55,079 nucleotides of DNA, taken from NCBI RefSeq assembly GCF_000225525.1, contig NZ_AGBF01000032.1:1-55079 (forward strand). Direction: 5' to 3'. Position numbers and translations under genes: made by a program. This DNA is from Streptomyces zinciresistens K42. GTDB lineage: Bacteria > Actinomycetota > Actinomycetes > Streptomycetales > Streptomycetaceae. This document shows, piece after piece, positions 26,236 to 34,516 of this stretch. The number at the start of each line of letters is the position of its first letter. Within the stretch, counting starts at the first letter, position 1. Under the pieces are notes generated by a model. It worked only from the letters and a program-made list of their open reading frames with translations, was not told where the DNA came from and did no database searches.

Positions 26236-27410
26236 TCACTCGAAGGCGAACCCCGTGTACGCCTCCGCGAGGTCGGTCTCCGCGGCCCGCGAACCCGCGA
26301 TCCGCTCCAGCCGCGCGAGCTGGAGCCGGTCCTCGAAGGGGGTTGCGCCGGACGGGCGGTGCAGCAGCGTCGTCAGGTCGTACGAGAACCGCTCGGCCTG
26401 CCAGACCCGGCGCAGACAGGTGTCGGAGTAGGCGTCGAGCAGCCGGGCGGACCCCGTACGGCGCCGGTGCGCCAGCGCCCGCGCGAAGGTGACGACTCGC
26501 CGACGGCCAGATTCAGCCCCTTCGCACCCGTCGGCGGCACGATGTGCGCCGCGTCCCCGGCGAGGAAGAGCCGGCCGTGGCGCATGGGCTCGTGGACGTA
26601 GGACCGCATGGGGGTGACCGACTTCCGGGTGACGGGGCCGCGCTCCAGCCGCCAGTCGTCGTCCGTCTCGAAGCGGCGCTCCAGTTCCGCCCAGATCTCC
26701 GCGTCCGGCCACGCCTCGGCGTCGGTGCCGGGCGGCACCTGGAGGTAGAGGCGGGAGACGGCCAGGGAGCGCATGGAGAGCAGGGCGAAGCCCCGGTCGT
26801 GGCGGGCGTAGACCAGCTCGTCGTGGGAGGGGGCGACGTCGGCGAGGACGCCGAGCCAGCTGAAGGGGTACGTCCGTTCGAAGACGCGGCCCAGTCCGGC
26901 GGGGACCGCCTCGCGGGAGACGCCCCGGAAGCCGTCGCACCCGACGACGTAGTCGCACCGCAGCACGTCCTCGCGGCCCGCCTGGCGGAAGCGCACGCTC
27001 GGGCTGTCGGTGCCGGCGCCCTCGACCGCGAGGGCCCGCGCCCCGAACAGCAGCGGCCCGCCGTCCTGGAGCTGGAGGGCGATGAGGTCCTTGCAGACCT
27101 CGGTCTGGGCGTAGACCATCACCGACCGGCCGCCGGTCAGGGCGGCGAGGTCGACCCGGTGCCGGCGCCGCGCGAACCGCAGTTCGATGCCGTCGTGCGG
27201 CAGGCCCTCGCGGTCCATCCGCTCCCCGGCACCGGCCGCGCGCAGCACGTCCACCGTGCCCTGCTCCAGGATTCCGGCCCGCTGGCGCTGTTCGGCGTAG
27301 GCGCGGTCGCGGCTCTCCAGGACGACCGAGTCGATGCCGGCGTGGTGCAGCAGCCGGGCGAGGAGCAGCCCGGCCGGGCCCGCTCCGACGATGCCGACGG
27401 TGGTACGCAC
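26236..27410 (-). pseudogene. pobA: 4-hydroxybenzoate 3-monooxygenase with a one-base frameshift
   Basis: PobA is an FAD monooxygenase that makes protocatechuate. The start GTG 27410 has GGGGAG upstream. The N-terminal part shows GIVGAGPAGLLLARLLHHAG (FAD fold), EQRQRAGILEQGTVDVLR, and FLAGDAAHIVPPTGAKGLNL. Just after this the frame breaks: near 26496 the sequence reads GGCGAGTCGTC where GGCGACGTCGTC is expected, and the C-terminus (VVTFARALAHRRRTGSARLL, then YDLTTLLH) continues in another frame to the stop at 26236. With one base restored the protein would be 391 residues, the family length. It may be a true null allele or a sequencing error. Confidence 0.88.
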
Positions 27411-27547
27411 CGGCCGCTCCCCTTCCCCGGGCCCGCTCAGCCGCCGTTCGCCCAGTGAAGTCCCCTGCGCCCGACGCCCGCGAGTCTCGGCCACCCACCA
27501 GATGCTGTCAATGGGGGCGTGGTGAACCACTGAAGAGCGGTCAACTC

Positions 27548-27748
27548 TTACGGATCGTTCCGCACTCGCGCGCGCCCTTCCGTCTCACCCCCCATCAGAT
27601 GCGCCAGTGGCGCACGCTCTGGAGCACGTTCTGACAGCCTGCCGGATGCGCGCGCCAGGCCCCTCACCCGCTCCTCGGACAGATGGAAAGCGATCTTGGC
27701 GAGTTCAGTGCCGTCGGTCGCGTCCGGAGCGTGCTCGACCCTGGAGCA
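27548..27748 (-). other. Startless open frame with coding-like composition in the pobA upstream gap
   Basis: The gap 27411-27896 holds no recognisable gene. One minus-strand frame (27548-27748) lacks a start codon but has GC-rich third positions and reads like protein (TELAKIAFHLSEERVRGLAR). It might be the worn-down end of a former gene at the island boundary. Low certainty. Confidence 0.25.
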
Positions 27749-27896
27749 TCATCTGACCTGCGGAAAAGCCGCACCCTCGAAAGCTCTCCCGGACTTTCCC
27801 GCATCGCCACGCATCCCATGACCGGATTGTCTGCCTCGCTGGCGGCTGCCCGTACCCGCGTCGCCGGTGACGCCTGCTCGCTCTGCGCCGTTGCAC

Positions 27897-28928
27897 TCAG
27901 TTGCCCGCTTCGCGCCCCCGGTCGCCGAACCTCTCGGGCTTCGGCGTGCGGGACATGAGCGCATCAACGACGTCCGTCGGATTCTGGCCGTTGTGGATGA
28001 TGTCGACGACCGCCGCGGTGATCGGCAGCTCCACTCCGTACCGCTCGCCGAGCGCGCTCACCGCCTTGCTGGAGGCAACGCCCTCGGCGGTCTGCGTGGT
28101 CGCCTTCTTCGCCTCCTCGACCGTCAGGCCCTCGCCGAGCCGGTATCCGAAGGAGTGGTTGCGCGACAGGGTCGAGGAACAGGTGGCCACCAGGTCGCCC
28201 ATCCCGGCCAGGCCGGCGAACGTCAGCGGGTCCGCGCCCATCGCGACCCCGAGCCGCGTCGCCTCGGCGAGTCCGCGGGTGACCAGGGCGGCCTTCGCAT
28301 TGTCGCCGAGGCCCATGCCGTCGGTGACGCCGACCGCCAGGGCGATGACGTTCTTCACGGCGCCGCCGAGTTCGCAGCCGACGATGTCGCTGTTCGTGTA
28401 CGGGCGGAAGTACGCCGTGTGGCAGGCCGTCTGGACTCGCTCGGCCGTGTTGTGGTCGGCGCACGCGACGACGCTCGCGGCCGGCTTGCGCTGGACGATC
28501 TCGCGGGCGAGGTTCGGGCCGGACAGGACCGTGACCCGGTCCGGGCCCGCGCCGGTCGTCTCGGCGATCACCTGGCTCATCAGCCGGTTGGTGCCCAGCT
28601 CGACGCCTTTCATCAGTGACACGAACACCGTGCTCGGCGACCACAGGGGCCGCCATTCCTCCAGCAGCGGGCGCGCGTGCTGGGCGGACACCGCCAGGAC
28701 GGCGATGTCCGCTTCGCGCGCGGCCACGGCCGGGTCGGCGGTCGCCCGCACGCTGTCGGGGAGCTGCACGCCCGGCAGGTAGTCGCCGTTCACGCCGGTG
28801 GCGTTGATCGCGTCGACCAGCTCGGGGCGGCGCCCCCACAGCGTCACCTCACGTCCGGCATCGGCAAGAACAAGGGAGAACGCCGTCCCCCACGATCCGG
28901 CTCCGTAGACGGCAACACGACTGGACAT
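27897..28928 (-). CDS. GpsA-like NAD(P)-dependent glycerol-3-phosphate dehydrogenase, RiPP-island paralogue
   Basis: The 343-residue protein has the Rossmann motif YGAGSWGTAFSLVLAD (residues 8-23), the SLMKGVELGT loop, LSGPNLAREIV, the catalytic lysine in GCELGGAVKNVIALAVG and RNHSFGYRLGEGLTVEEA, so it looks catalytically complete. GpsA interconverts dihydroxyacetone phosphate and sn-glycerol-3-phosphate. It is the last gene of the YcaO-TfuA operon, and its first 85 bases overlap the end of the methyltransferase gene. Streptomyces normally carries a housekeeping gpsA elsewhere, so this copy may have a cluster-specific role, which is inference. Start ATG 28928 with GAGGAGA upstream. Confidence 0.9.
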   Translation of the reverse strand: MSSRVAVYGAGSWGTAFSLVLADAGREVTLWGRRPELVDAINATGVNGDYLPGVQLPDSVRATADPAVAAREADIAVLAVSAQHARPLLEEWRPLWSPSTVFVSLMKGVELGTNRLMSQVIAETTGAGPDRVTVLSGPNLAREIVQRKPAASVVACADHNTAERVQTACHTAYFRPYTNSDIVGCELGGAVKNVIALAVGVTDGMGLGDNAKAALVTRGLAEATRLGVAMGADPLTFAGLAGMGDLVATCSSTLSRNHSFGYRLGEGLTVEEAKKATTQTAEGVASSKAVSALGERYGVELPITAAVVDIIHNGQNPTDVVDALMSRTPKPERFGDRGREAGN

Positions 28929-29743
28929 GCGGGGTCTCTCCTCGCAGCGGGGGATGCATCGTTGAGCGGGCGCCTCAATGTAACGACCAGCGCCTGCCGG
29001 TTGCCGAGCATCGGCGCATGCGCGCGCGCCTCGTGGAGCATGCTGTCGGTCTGCTCGTCGCCCAGTTCCCGGCGCAGTTCGGCCTCGTGCCGGATCCACA
29101 GCCCGTAGAGCCGGCTCCACATCTGCGGCTCGTGGGGGCGCTCGTAGCCGGCCTCCAGGACCAGCCCGGCCTGGGCGGCGTCTTCCTGCCACGTCGGCGC
29201 CCGGACCGTCCGAGAGCGGCTGGAGGTGAGGACCGCGCGGCCCCCGGGCTTCAGGACGCGCCGGATCTCCGCGAGCACCGCGGGTCTCTGCACCCTCTTG
29301 CCGAGGGCGTCGACGCACACGAGGCCGTGGGCGTACTGGTCCGGCAGCCCGGTGGCCGTCCTCAAGCCGACGGCGAACTCGGCACGGGTGTCGGGGATCT
29401 GGAAGGCCGGAGCGCGGTCGGCGGCCAGTCGCAGTGCGAGCGCCGAGATGTCGATGCCCGTCATCGCGACGCCGAGGGCTCGGGCAAGCCACAGACCCAC
29501 GCCGCCGCTGCCGCACCCGAGGTCGACGAGCTGCTGGTTCGGGTGCATGCGCAGAGCGCCGACCATCGAGCCCATCAGCGGCCAGTCCGCCGAGCCGGCC
29601 GGGTCGACGTCCCACGGGTAGAGGTCCCCCATGGCTTGGGCGTACAGGTTGCGGACGATCCCACTGGCCGCGCGGGCCGAGTACATGGCGTCGAAGACCC
29701 GGGCGTACGCCTCGTCGGTCTCGCCGAGGACGACGTCAGGCAC
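28844..29743 (-). CDS. SAM-dependent methyltransferase of the RiPP cluster
   Basis: The 299-residue class I methyltransferase has motif I VDLGCGSGGVGLWLA (residues 73-87), the acidic residue of motif II in GIDISALALRLA, and the post-motif VLKPGGRAVLTSS. It starts at GTG 29743, eight bases inside the end of ycaO. The C-terminal 28 residues (Arg/Pro-rich) are encoded by bases that overlap gpsA and may be a run-on tail. The probable substrate is the modified peptide or a thioamide/azoline product; unproven. Confidence 0.87.
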   Translation of the reverse strand: MPDVVLGETDEAYARVFDAMYSARAASGIVRNLYAQAMGDLYPWDVDPAGSADWPLMGSMVGALRMHPNQQLVDLGCGSGGVGLWLARALGVAMTGIDISALALRLAADRAPAFQIPDTRAEFAVGLRTATGLPDQYAHGLVCVDALGKRVQRPAVLAEIRRVLKPGGRAVLTSSRSRTVRAPTWQEDAAQAGLVLEAGYERPHEPQMWSRLYGLWIRHEAELRRELGDEQTDSMLHEARAHAPMLGNRQALVVTLRRPLNDASPAARRDPACPVVLPSTEPDRGGRRSPLFLPMPDVR

Positions 29744-30881
29744 GGCGGCCCCCCGGGCGGGGGACGGACCGGGTGATGCGCATCTCCAGGCCGGGACTGA
29801 TGACCTTCACGGCCGCGTACGCCTGCGCGTCGTGCAGCGTGAAGGCAACCGGCTCGTGGCCCGTGGTCTCGGCGATGCCGGCCGCCACCGAGGCGAGGTG
29901 CACGTCCAGGTCGCCGCGCTGCGGAAACCGGATGCGCGTCAGATTGTTCCAGTCGCCGGTCGGCAGGTGGGCCGGGACCGGCCGGGCCGGGTCGGCCGCG
30001 AAGGCGTCCTCGTGCGAGTCGAGATCGTCGCGGGTTCCGGAGATGCACGTCAACCGGGACTGCGCAGCCTCGGTGAGCGCTCGCGACAGCGCGATCCGCG
30101 GGTCGAAGTGGCAGCCGGACCCGGCGAAGACGATCGGGTAGTCCTCGGACCAGATGTAGGCGGCGCACACGGGCACGCCGTAGGCGTTGTCCACCCACGC
30201 CATCTCCAGCCACATCCCGGCCTTGAGGAAGCGGTCGACCAGGTCCCGGCAGTACGGGTCGGTCACCGTGTCCGGGACGAGGAGGATCCGGTGCCTGCCG
30301 TCGGCCACGTAGTCGCGGTGCAGGACGTCGCGCTCCACGACCTCCAGCAGCGCGTGCAGCGTGGCCTCCGTCAGCGTGTTGCCGCACGCCAAGCCGTTGG
30401 ACGTCACGTAGAACGCCTCGGGCTGTCCGCCGCGGTGCTGCCGGCGCCGTACGACGTCGGCCGGGATCAGGGTGGGCGCGCCGCTGATGACGCCCCGGCC
30501 GGTCACCCAGTCCATCGGCAGGTCGGTGAGCGCCGGGTCGTCGGCCTTCGTCGGCAGGGCCCGCAAGGGATACGGCACGTCGAGGTCGCGGTGAGCGCCG
30601 CTCACATCCGCTTCCAGCGGCTGCTCGGCGTGCCACAGCTCGGCGGACTCCAGGACGGCCGAGATCTTCGCGAGGGTGTCGCTGGCGCCCTTGCCCTGCG
30701 AGGTGACCAGTGTCCGGGCGTGCGGGCGTACTGCCGTCCACACGGGGATGCCCAGGTGGTCCAGGCCGGTGAGGCGGGCGACGCGGCTGATGCCGAGGCG
30801 GCCGAGCTGGGGGCCGAGCGCGCTCCACGTCTCCTCGGCGGTGCGTGCCCGGACGGTCCCGGTCAGGGCGATCGGCGTCAT
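29736..30881 (-). CDS. ycaO: YcaO-domain protein (thioamidation or cyclodehydration enzyme)
   Basis: The 381-residue protein has the YcaO core: SQGKGASDTLAKISAVLESA (61-80), EATLHALLEVVERDV (ATP/Mg site), and ALSRALTEAAQSRLT. YcaO enzymes phosphorylate a backbone amide oxygen so a nucleophile can attack; with a TfuA partner the product is a thioamide. The start ATG 30881 overlaps the tfuA stop as ATGA. No E1-like cyclodehydratase partner or dehydrogenase lies in the window, which favours thioamidation over azole formation. Confidence 0.93.
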   Translation of the reverse strand: MTPIALTGTVRARTAEETWSALGPQLGRLGISRVARLTGLDHLGIPVWTAVRPHARTLVTSQGKGASDTLAKISAVLESAELWHAEQPLEADVSGAHRDLDVPYPLRALPTKADDPALTDLPMDWVTGRGVISGAPTLIPADVVRRRQHRGGQPEAFYVTSNGLACGNTLTEATLHALLEVVERDVLHRDYVADGRHRILLVPDTVTDPYCRDLVDRFLKAGMWLEMAWVDNAYGVPVCAAYIWSEDYPIVFAGSGCHFDPRIALSRALTEAAQSRLTCISGTRDDLDSHEDAFAADPARPVPAHLPTGDWNNLTRIRFPQRGDLDVHLASVAAGIAETTGHEPVAFTLHDAQAYAAVKVISPGLEMRITRSVPRPGGRRA

Positions 30882-32059
30882 CGCGCGGCCTCCTGGTCTC
30901 GGAGGAAGCCGAGGACGAAGGGACGGGCGGCGTCGACGGCTTCGCGTACGCCGTGCAGTCCGCGTAGCCACGCCTCCTCCTCCAGCCCGACCTGTCCGGT
31001 GCGCCAGACGGCGGCCAGCATGTCCCTCACCACGCCTTCCTTGATCGCCTCCGGGAAGAACTGATCGTTCGCCCGGCGGGCCTCGTCGTTGACGCACGCG
31101 TACTGGCCGACGCTCGCCCGGTCTTCCGCCGTCTCGTGCGCGAGGAGGCGGGCCGCGGTCTTCTCGTCGGTCAGGTCGGTACGCGGGTTGATCACCTTGC
31201 AGGCCAGCGGACGGGGCAGGTCGCCGGCGCCGACGCCGGCCAGGTAGTCCCACCAGACGTCCTTGAAGTCCGGGTCGAAAACCTGCTGGTAGCTGACCCG
31301 GGTCAGGGTCGGGAGGCGGCCGTGGTCGGTGTCCTGCGCGGCGAAGCGGTTGGCCCACTGCCGGAAGCAGCGCGTCGACCAGTGCAGGTCGTCGACCGGC
31401 TCGACCGGGGCGTCCGCCAGGCCGTGGGCCAACTTGAGGGCCTCCAGGGCGTCTTCGCGCTTGGTGTCGCCGAAGTGCCGGTCGCCGTCCAGCATCGTGA
31501 CGAGCCACGCGGAGAAGACGGCCAAGCCCTCCCGGCGGGCGACGTGCATGACCGCGTCCAGTGTCCGGTGCGCGTAGTACACGTCGGCGAGGGCCTGGAT
31601 CAGTCGGGCGGCCTGGTACCGGTCGAGGAGCCCCGTCACGACCGCAGCGCGGACGGTACGGCGCACACGCACCAACGGCCATGTGCACGACGCCAGGTCA
31701 CCTTCGGTGGACTGGGCGACAGCCACTTCGTCGTCGCCGTCGAGGACGCCGGACAGGTAGGCGGACCAGATGGTGCCGATGCCGAGCATGCCGCAGTCGC
31801 TCAGCTCGGCCGCCCGTAGTGCGCCGATGCTGGACGCGCCGATGACGCGGATGCCGCGCCCGAGCGTCCAGATGATCTCCTTGTGCCGGAGGGCCGGCCG
31901 GTGGTGGTACGCGCCGTCGAGGATCACGACCGTGTCGCCGGGCGTGATCTGCGGGTCGAACAGGTCACCGTGCAGGATCGGCGGCAGCACGCGCACGGAC
32001 TCGTGGTGCAGGACGGGATCGTCCGGGCTCAGCGTGGGCCCGGTGAAGACGTGGATCAC
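30878..32059 (-). CDS. tfuA: TfuA-like protein, YcaO partner
   Basis: The 393-residue protein begins at GTG 32059 (GGAGA seven bases upstream). Its N-terminal half is the TfuA domain: IHVFTGPTLSPDD, PGDTVVILDGAYHHRPALRH, GASSIGALRAAELSDCGM, and GIGTIWSAYLSGVLDGDDEV. In known thioamide systems TfuA helps YcaO use a sulfur source. The C-terminal 170 residues (TKREDALEALKLAHG onward) are outside the classical domain and resemble nothing I know. Translationally coupled to ycaO. Confidence 0.9.
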   Translation of the reverse strand: MIHVFTGPTLSPDDPVLHHESVRVLPPILHGDLFDPQITPGDTVVILDGAYHHRPALRHKEIIWTLGRGIRVIGASSIGALRAAELSDCGMLGIGTIWSAYLSGVLDGDDEVAVAQSTEGDLASCTWPLVRVRRTVRAAVVTGLLDRYQAARLIQALADVYYAHRTLDAVMHVARREGLAVFSAWLVTMLDGDRHFGDTKREDALEALKLAHGLADAPVEPVDDLHWSTRCFRQWANRFAAQDTDHGRLPTLTRVSYQQVFDPDFKDVWWDYLAGVGAGDLPRPLACKVINPRTDLTDEKTAARLLAHETAEDRASVGQYACVNDEARRANDQFFPEAIKEGVVRDMLAAVWRTGQVGLEEEAWLRGLHGVREAVDAARPFVLGFLRDQEAAR

Positions 32060-32079
32060 GTGGATTCTCCAAAGTCGGC

Positions 32080-32110
32080 GGGCGCCCGGCACCGTGGTGG
32101 CCGGGCGCCC
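32080..32110 (-). terminator. Hairpin between the precursor peptide and tfuA
   Basis: GGGCGCCCGGC and GCCGGGCGCCC form a perfect 11-bp stem with a nine-base loop in the 65-base space between precursor stop and tfuA start. Such attenuators are common after RiPP precursor genes and raise precursor mRNA relative to enzyme mRNA. Confidence 0.75.
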
Positions 32111-32124
32111 TTCGAGCCCGGGGG

Positions 32125-32256
32125 TCAGAAGGTGTAGCACTCCTCCTGCTCGACGTCCTCGGAGCGGACGACGGCCGCGGTGTCGACCAGGGCGGCGGCG
32201 TCGTCCGGGTCGGCGACGGCCACGGTGGTCTGCGCCGCCTGCTGAGCCTTGGACAT
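32125..32256 (-). CDS. Short RiPP precursor peptide, 43 residues
   Basis: An ATG at 32254-32256 follows GGAGG by four bases and opens 43 codons. The peptide starts MSKAQQAAQTTVAVADPDD, has an acidic leader-like middle (LVDTAAVVRSEDVEQEE) and ends ECYTF, so residues 40-43 (CYTF) and neighbours are the probable core. It is immediately upstream of tfuA/ycaO, separated by a hairpin, as expected for a precursor. It contains a single Cys, one Tyr and two Thr near the end as modification sites. Too short for routine gene finding, so easily missed. The precursor role is inferred from size, composition and position. Confidence 0.82.
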   Translation of the reverse strand: MSKAQQAAQTTVAVADPDDAAALVDTAAVVRSEDVEQEECYTF

Positions 32257-32360
32257 GTGTCCTCCAGAGATTCATCGGTGGTGTTGCCGACGTCGGCGGT
32301 CACCGCGTCGGGGTACGGGCCGCCCCTGCCGACCACCTGAGATCGGTGGAGCGGCCCGTG

Positions 32361-32391
32361 CTCCGGCCCGGGAGACCTGAACAGGCCGGAG
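32361..32391 (-). terminator. Predicted terminator of the ATPase-domain gene
   Basis: CTCCGGCC / GGCCGGAG form an 8-bp stem just after the stop at 32406. It separates that transcript from the RiPP operon, whose own promoter should lie in 32257-32360; I see no strong promoter there. A further nested hairpin (GGGCCGC/GCGGCCC with CCACC/GGTGG inside) lies near 32322-32356. Confidence 0.6.
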
Positions 32392-32405
32392 AGCTCGGGG
32401 CCGTG

Positions 32406-32948
32406 TCAGCGCGGGACCGCGCCGGCACAGATGGCGGCACCTGCAGTGACGAGCATCAGGACGTAGACGATCTGGGCGCGCACGGTGGTGAACATGGGCA
32501 CCTCGGGCGCGGGCACCTCGCACTCGGACGGGACAGCGATGTCGGCCCACACGCGCTTGCCCCATCGGTACGGTTCGGTGCCCCACTGCTGCGACAGGGC
32601 CTCGATGAGGAGCAGGCCCCGTCCGTTCTCCCAGTCGTCGTCGGCCGTGACCACCTCGGGCAGGGTGCGGCTCAGGTCGATGACCGAGAGCTGCACCCGG
32701 TCGTCGTCGAGCTGACGGCAGATCACCCGGAAGCTGCCGCGCCGGGCGTGCACCACGGCGTTGGTGGCGAGTTCCGAGGTGATCGAGTCGGCCAGGTCGG
32801 CAAGGCCCGGCATGCCCCACTCCTGCACGGCTGCCCGCACGAGGGCGCGCGCCGCCGGGACTGACGCAGCCTCCCGGGGAAACGTCGTGCTGACCACGGG
32901 CCGACCGCCCTCGGCGGCCGGTCGACGGCCCATCACGACGGCACCCAT
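32406..32948 (-). CDS. RsbW-like HATPase_c protein with a C-terminal membrane helix
   Basis: The 180-residue protein has a GHKL ATPase fold: SITSELATNAVVHARRG (N-box), VIDLSRTLPEVV, and ENGRGLLLIEALSQQWG (G-box) plus KRVWADIAVP. Many such anti-sigma-like ATPases occur in Streptomyces, often beside XRE regulators as here. The C-terminal 28 residues (VRAQIVYVLMLVTAGAAICA) form a likely membrane helix, uncommon in the family. The start is uncertain: ATG 32948, ATG 32933 or a GTG nearer the domain. Confidence 0.82.
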   Translation of the reverse strand: MGAVVMGRRPAAEGGRPVVSTTFPREAASVPAARALVRAAVQEWGMPGLADLADSITSELATNAVVHARRGSFRVICRQLDDDRVQLSVIDLSRTLPEVVTADDDWENGRGLLLIEALSQQWGTEPYRWGKRVWADIAVPSECEVPAPEVPMFTTVRAQIVYVLMLVTAGAAICAGAVPR

Positions 32949-33218
32949 GGGCCCGGTTCGCCGTGCGGAGGCAGGCGAAGGTCACCAGTGCGCCCGGGAA
33001 GGGGTGCGCGCCCGGCGTCGGACCGCCGGCGCGACCGCATGTGCAGCCTCCCCTGGGCGGGTACCGGTGGCCCAAGCGCTATTGGCCACCGCAACGCGAG
33101 GTGCGCCCTCGCTGATGCGGCCGGATCGCGAGCGTTGATCGGCTCCAACGCCGACACCCCCTGGTGATCACTCAAGTACGAATCGTGACCACTTCAGGAT
33201 TGCGTGCCAGCTGGGAGC

Positions 33219-33243
33219 CGCCCCTGAGTTTTTCTCAGGGGCG
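33219..33243. terminator. Terminator after the XRE regulator gene
   Basis: A 10-bp perfect stem (CGCCCCTGAG / CTCAGGGGCG) with a five-T loop follows the regulator stop at 33266. The remainder of the 317-base gap 32949-33265 contains only the presumed promoter of the ATPase gene (an AT-rich stretch near 33160-33200). Confidence 0.75.
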
Positions 33244-33265
33244 CTTTCCAACTCGCCTGCGCCCC

Positions 33266-34516
33266 CTAACTGTTGCCCACAAGCTCCATGTTGCGGATGA
33301 GGCCGGAGAGAGCGGAAGCCTGCGAAGGCACCCCTGCGCGGGCCATGTCGGCGACGAGCGCGCGGGCCATCGGGTCGGCGTACACGTAGTACGGAGCCCC
33401 GCCCGCGGCTTCCCGTAGCTTCACCACGGCCGAGGAGCTGCGGCCCATACGGTGCAACGCCCTGGCTTTGTCGATCGCGAAGTGCGTCCGCCTCTCCTTG
33501 CTGGGCACCTCGTTGACGTCCGCGTTCGGCACCCGCTTCAAGCCGGTGTCGGGCTGTTCGACCTCAACGCCGGCTTCGGCCGCGTGAACTGCAACGGTTC
33601 CCCGGCCGAACACCGTCTGCTGCTCCACGTCGTACCAGCCCTCACCAAGGCGGTCGGCGTCCTCAAGCGCAGCGTCGATTCGCGCCCAGGCGTCGTCGGC
33701 GCGACCACCGCGCGCATGTCCGATGGCCGCCCGCAGATGCAGGGCCCCTCGCAGCGAGACCACTCTGTCGTCGGCTCTGCTGTGTGCGACCAGTGGCTCC
33801 AGGTCCCGCAGCGCGGCGTCCGCGACCGCGACGGCTTCCCGAAGTGTGGCCTGGTGCAGCAGGGCACCGCACCGGTCCCACGCGACCGCCGCCATCACGA
33901 CCGGGTCCCCCAACTGGGTGGCGGCCCCCGCCGCGACCTCTGCCGAGGACCATGCCAGGTCGGGGTAGCCGAGTTGGTTGAGGCACATGCGGCCAGTACG
34001 GGCGGCGTCCGCCAGGAGACGAAGTGCCTCTTCGCGTTCTTCTCCCTCGGCGACCAGGAGAGCGGTGTTCAGATCCTCCACGAGCGGCGGCAGGAGAGTG
34101 GCGACCTGCGGCAGATTCGCAGCCTGGCGCGCGGCGTTCGCCTTGGCGGAGCGGCGCCGAAGTACCGGAAGATCGACGCGCGCACCAGAAGGGTCCAGCC
34201 CCGGATGCCCGGACAGGATGAGATTGGAGCGGCGCAGCCCGGTGCGCAGGGCCGGAATGTAGGCGTGAGCCAGGGAGCCTCCGGTGCGCTGGAGTCGATA
34301 GGGCTGACCGAGGAGCCAGACCACGTCGACGTCGCACCGCTCCGCGATCGCGGTGATGACAGAAAATCGGTCCAATGCGAGTCGGCCGTTCTCGATGCCG
34401 GCGACCCAGTCCATCGACTTACCGACAAAGTCAGCCAGCTCGACTTGTGTCATACCCGCCGCATTGCGCGCGATTCGGACACGAGTACCGATGTGCTCGT
34501 CAATACTGCGAGGCAT
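33266..34516 (-). CDS. XRE-family regulator with a C-terminal TPR-like region
   Basis: The 416-residue protein has an N-terminal XRE helix-turn-helix (IGTRVRIARNAAGMTQVELA, then FVGKSMDWVAGIENGRLALD) and a long all-helical region with Ala-rich pairs of helices resembling TPRs (LREAVAVADAALRDLEPLVA, then IDAALEDADRLGEGWYDVEQ). Similar proteins regulate secondary metabolism or development in Streptomyces, often with an HATPase partner as here. Start ATG 34516 with GGAGA upstream. It lies 1 kb upstream of the RiPP precursor on the same strand, so it is a candidate regulator of that cluster. Confidence 0.88.
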   Translation of the reverse strand: MPRSIDEHIGTRVRIARNAAGMTQVELADFVGKSMDWVAGIENGRLALDRFSVITAIAERCDVDVVWLLGQPYRLQRTGGSLAHAYIPALRTGLRRSNLILSGHPGLDPSGARVDLPVLRRRSAKANAARQAANLPQVATLLPPLVEDLNTALLVAEGEEREEALRLLADAARTGRMCLNQLGYPDLAWSSAEVAAGAATQLGDPVVMAAVAWDRCGALLHQATLREAVAVADAALRDLEPLVAHSRADDRVVSLRGALHLRAAIGHARGGRADDAWARIDAALEDADRLGEGWYDVEQQTVFGRGTVAVHAAEAGVEVEQPDTGLKRVPNADVNEVPSKERRTHFAIDKARALHRMGRSSSAVVKLREAAGGAPYYVYADPMARALVADMARAGVPSQASALSGLIRNMELVGNS

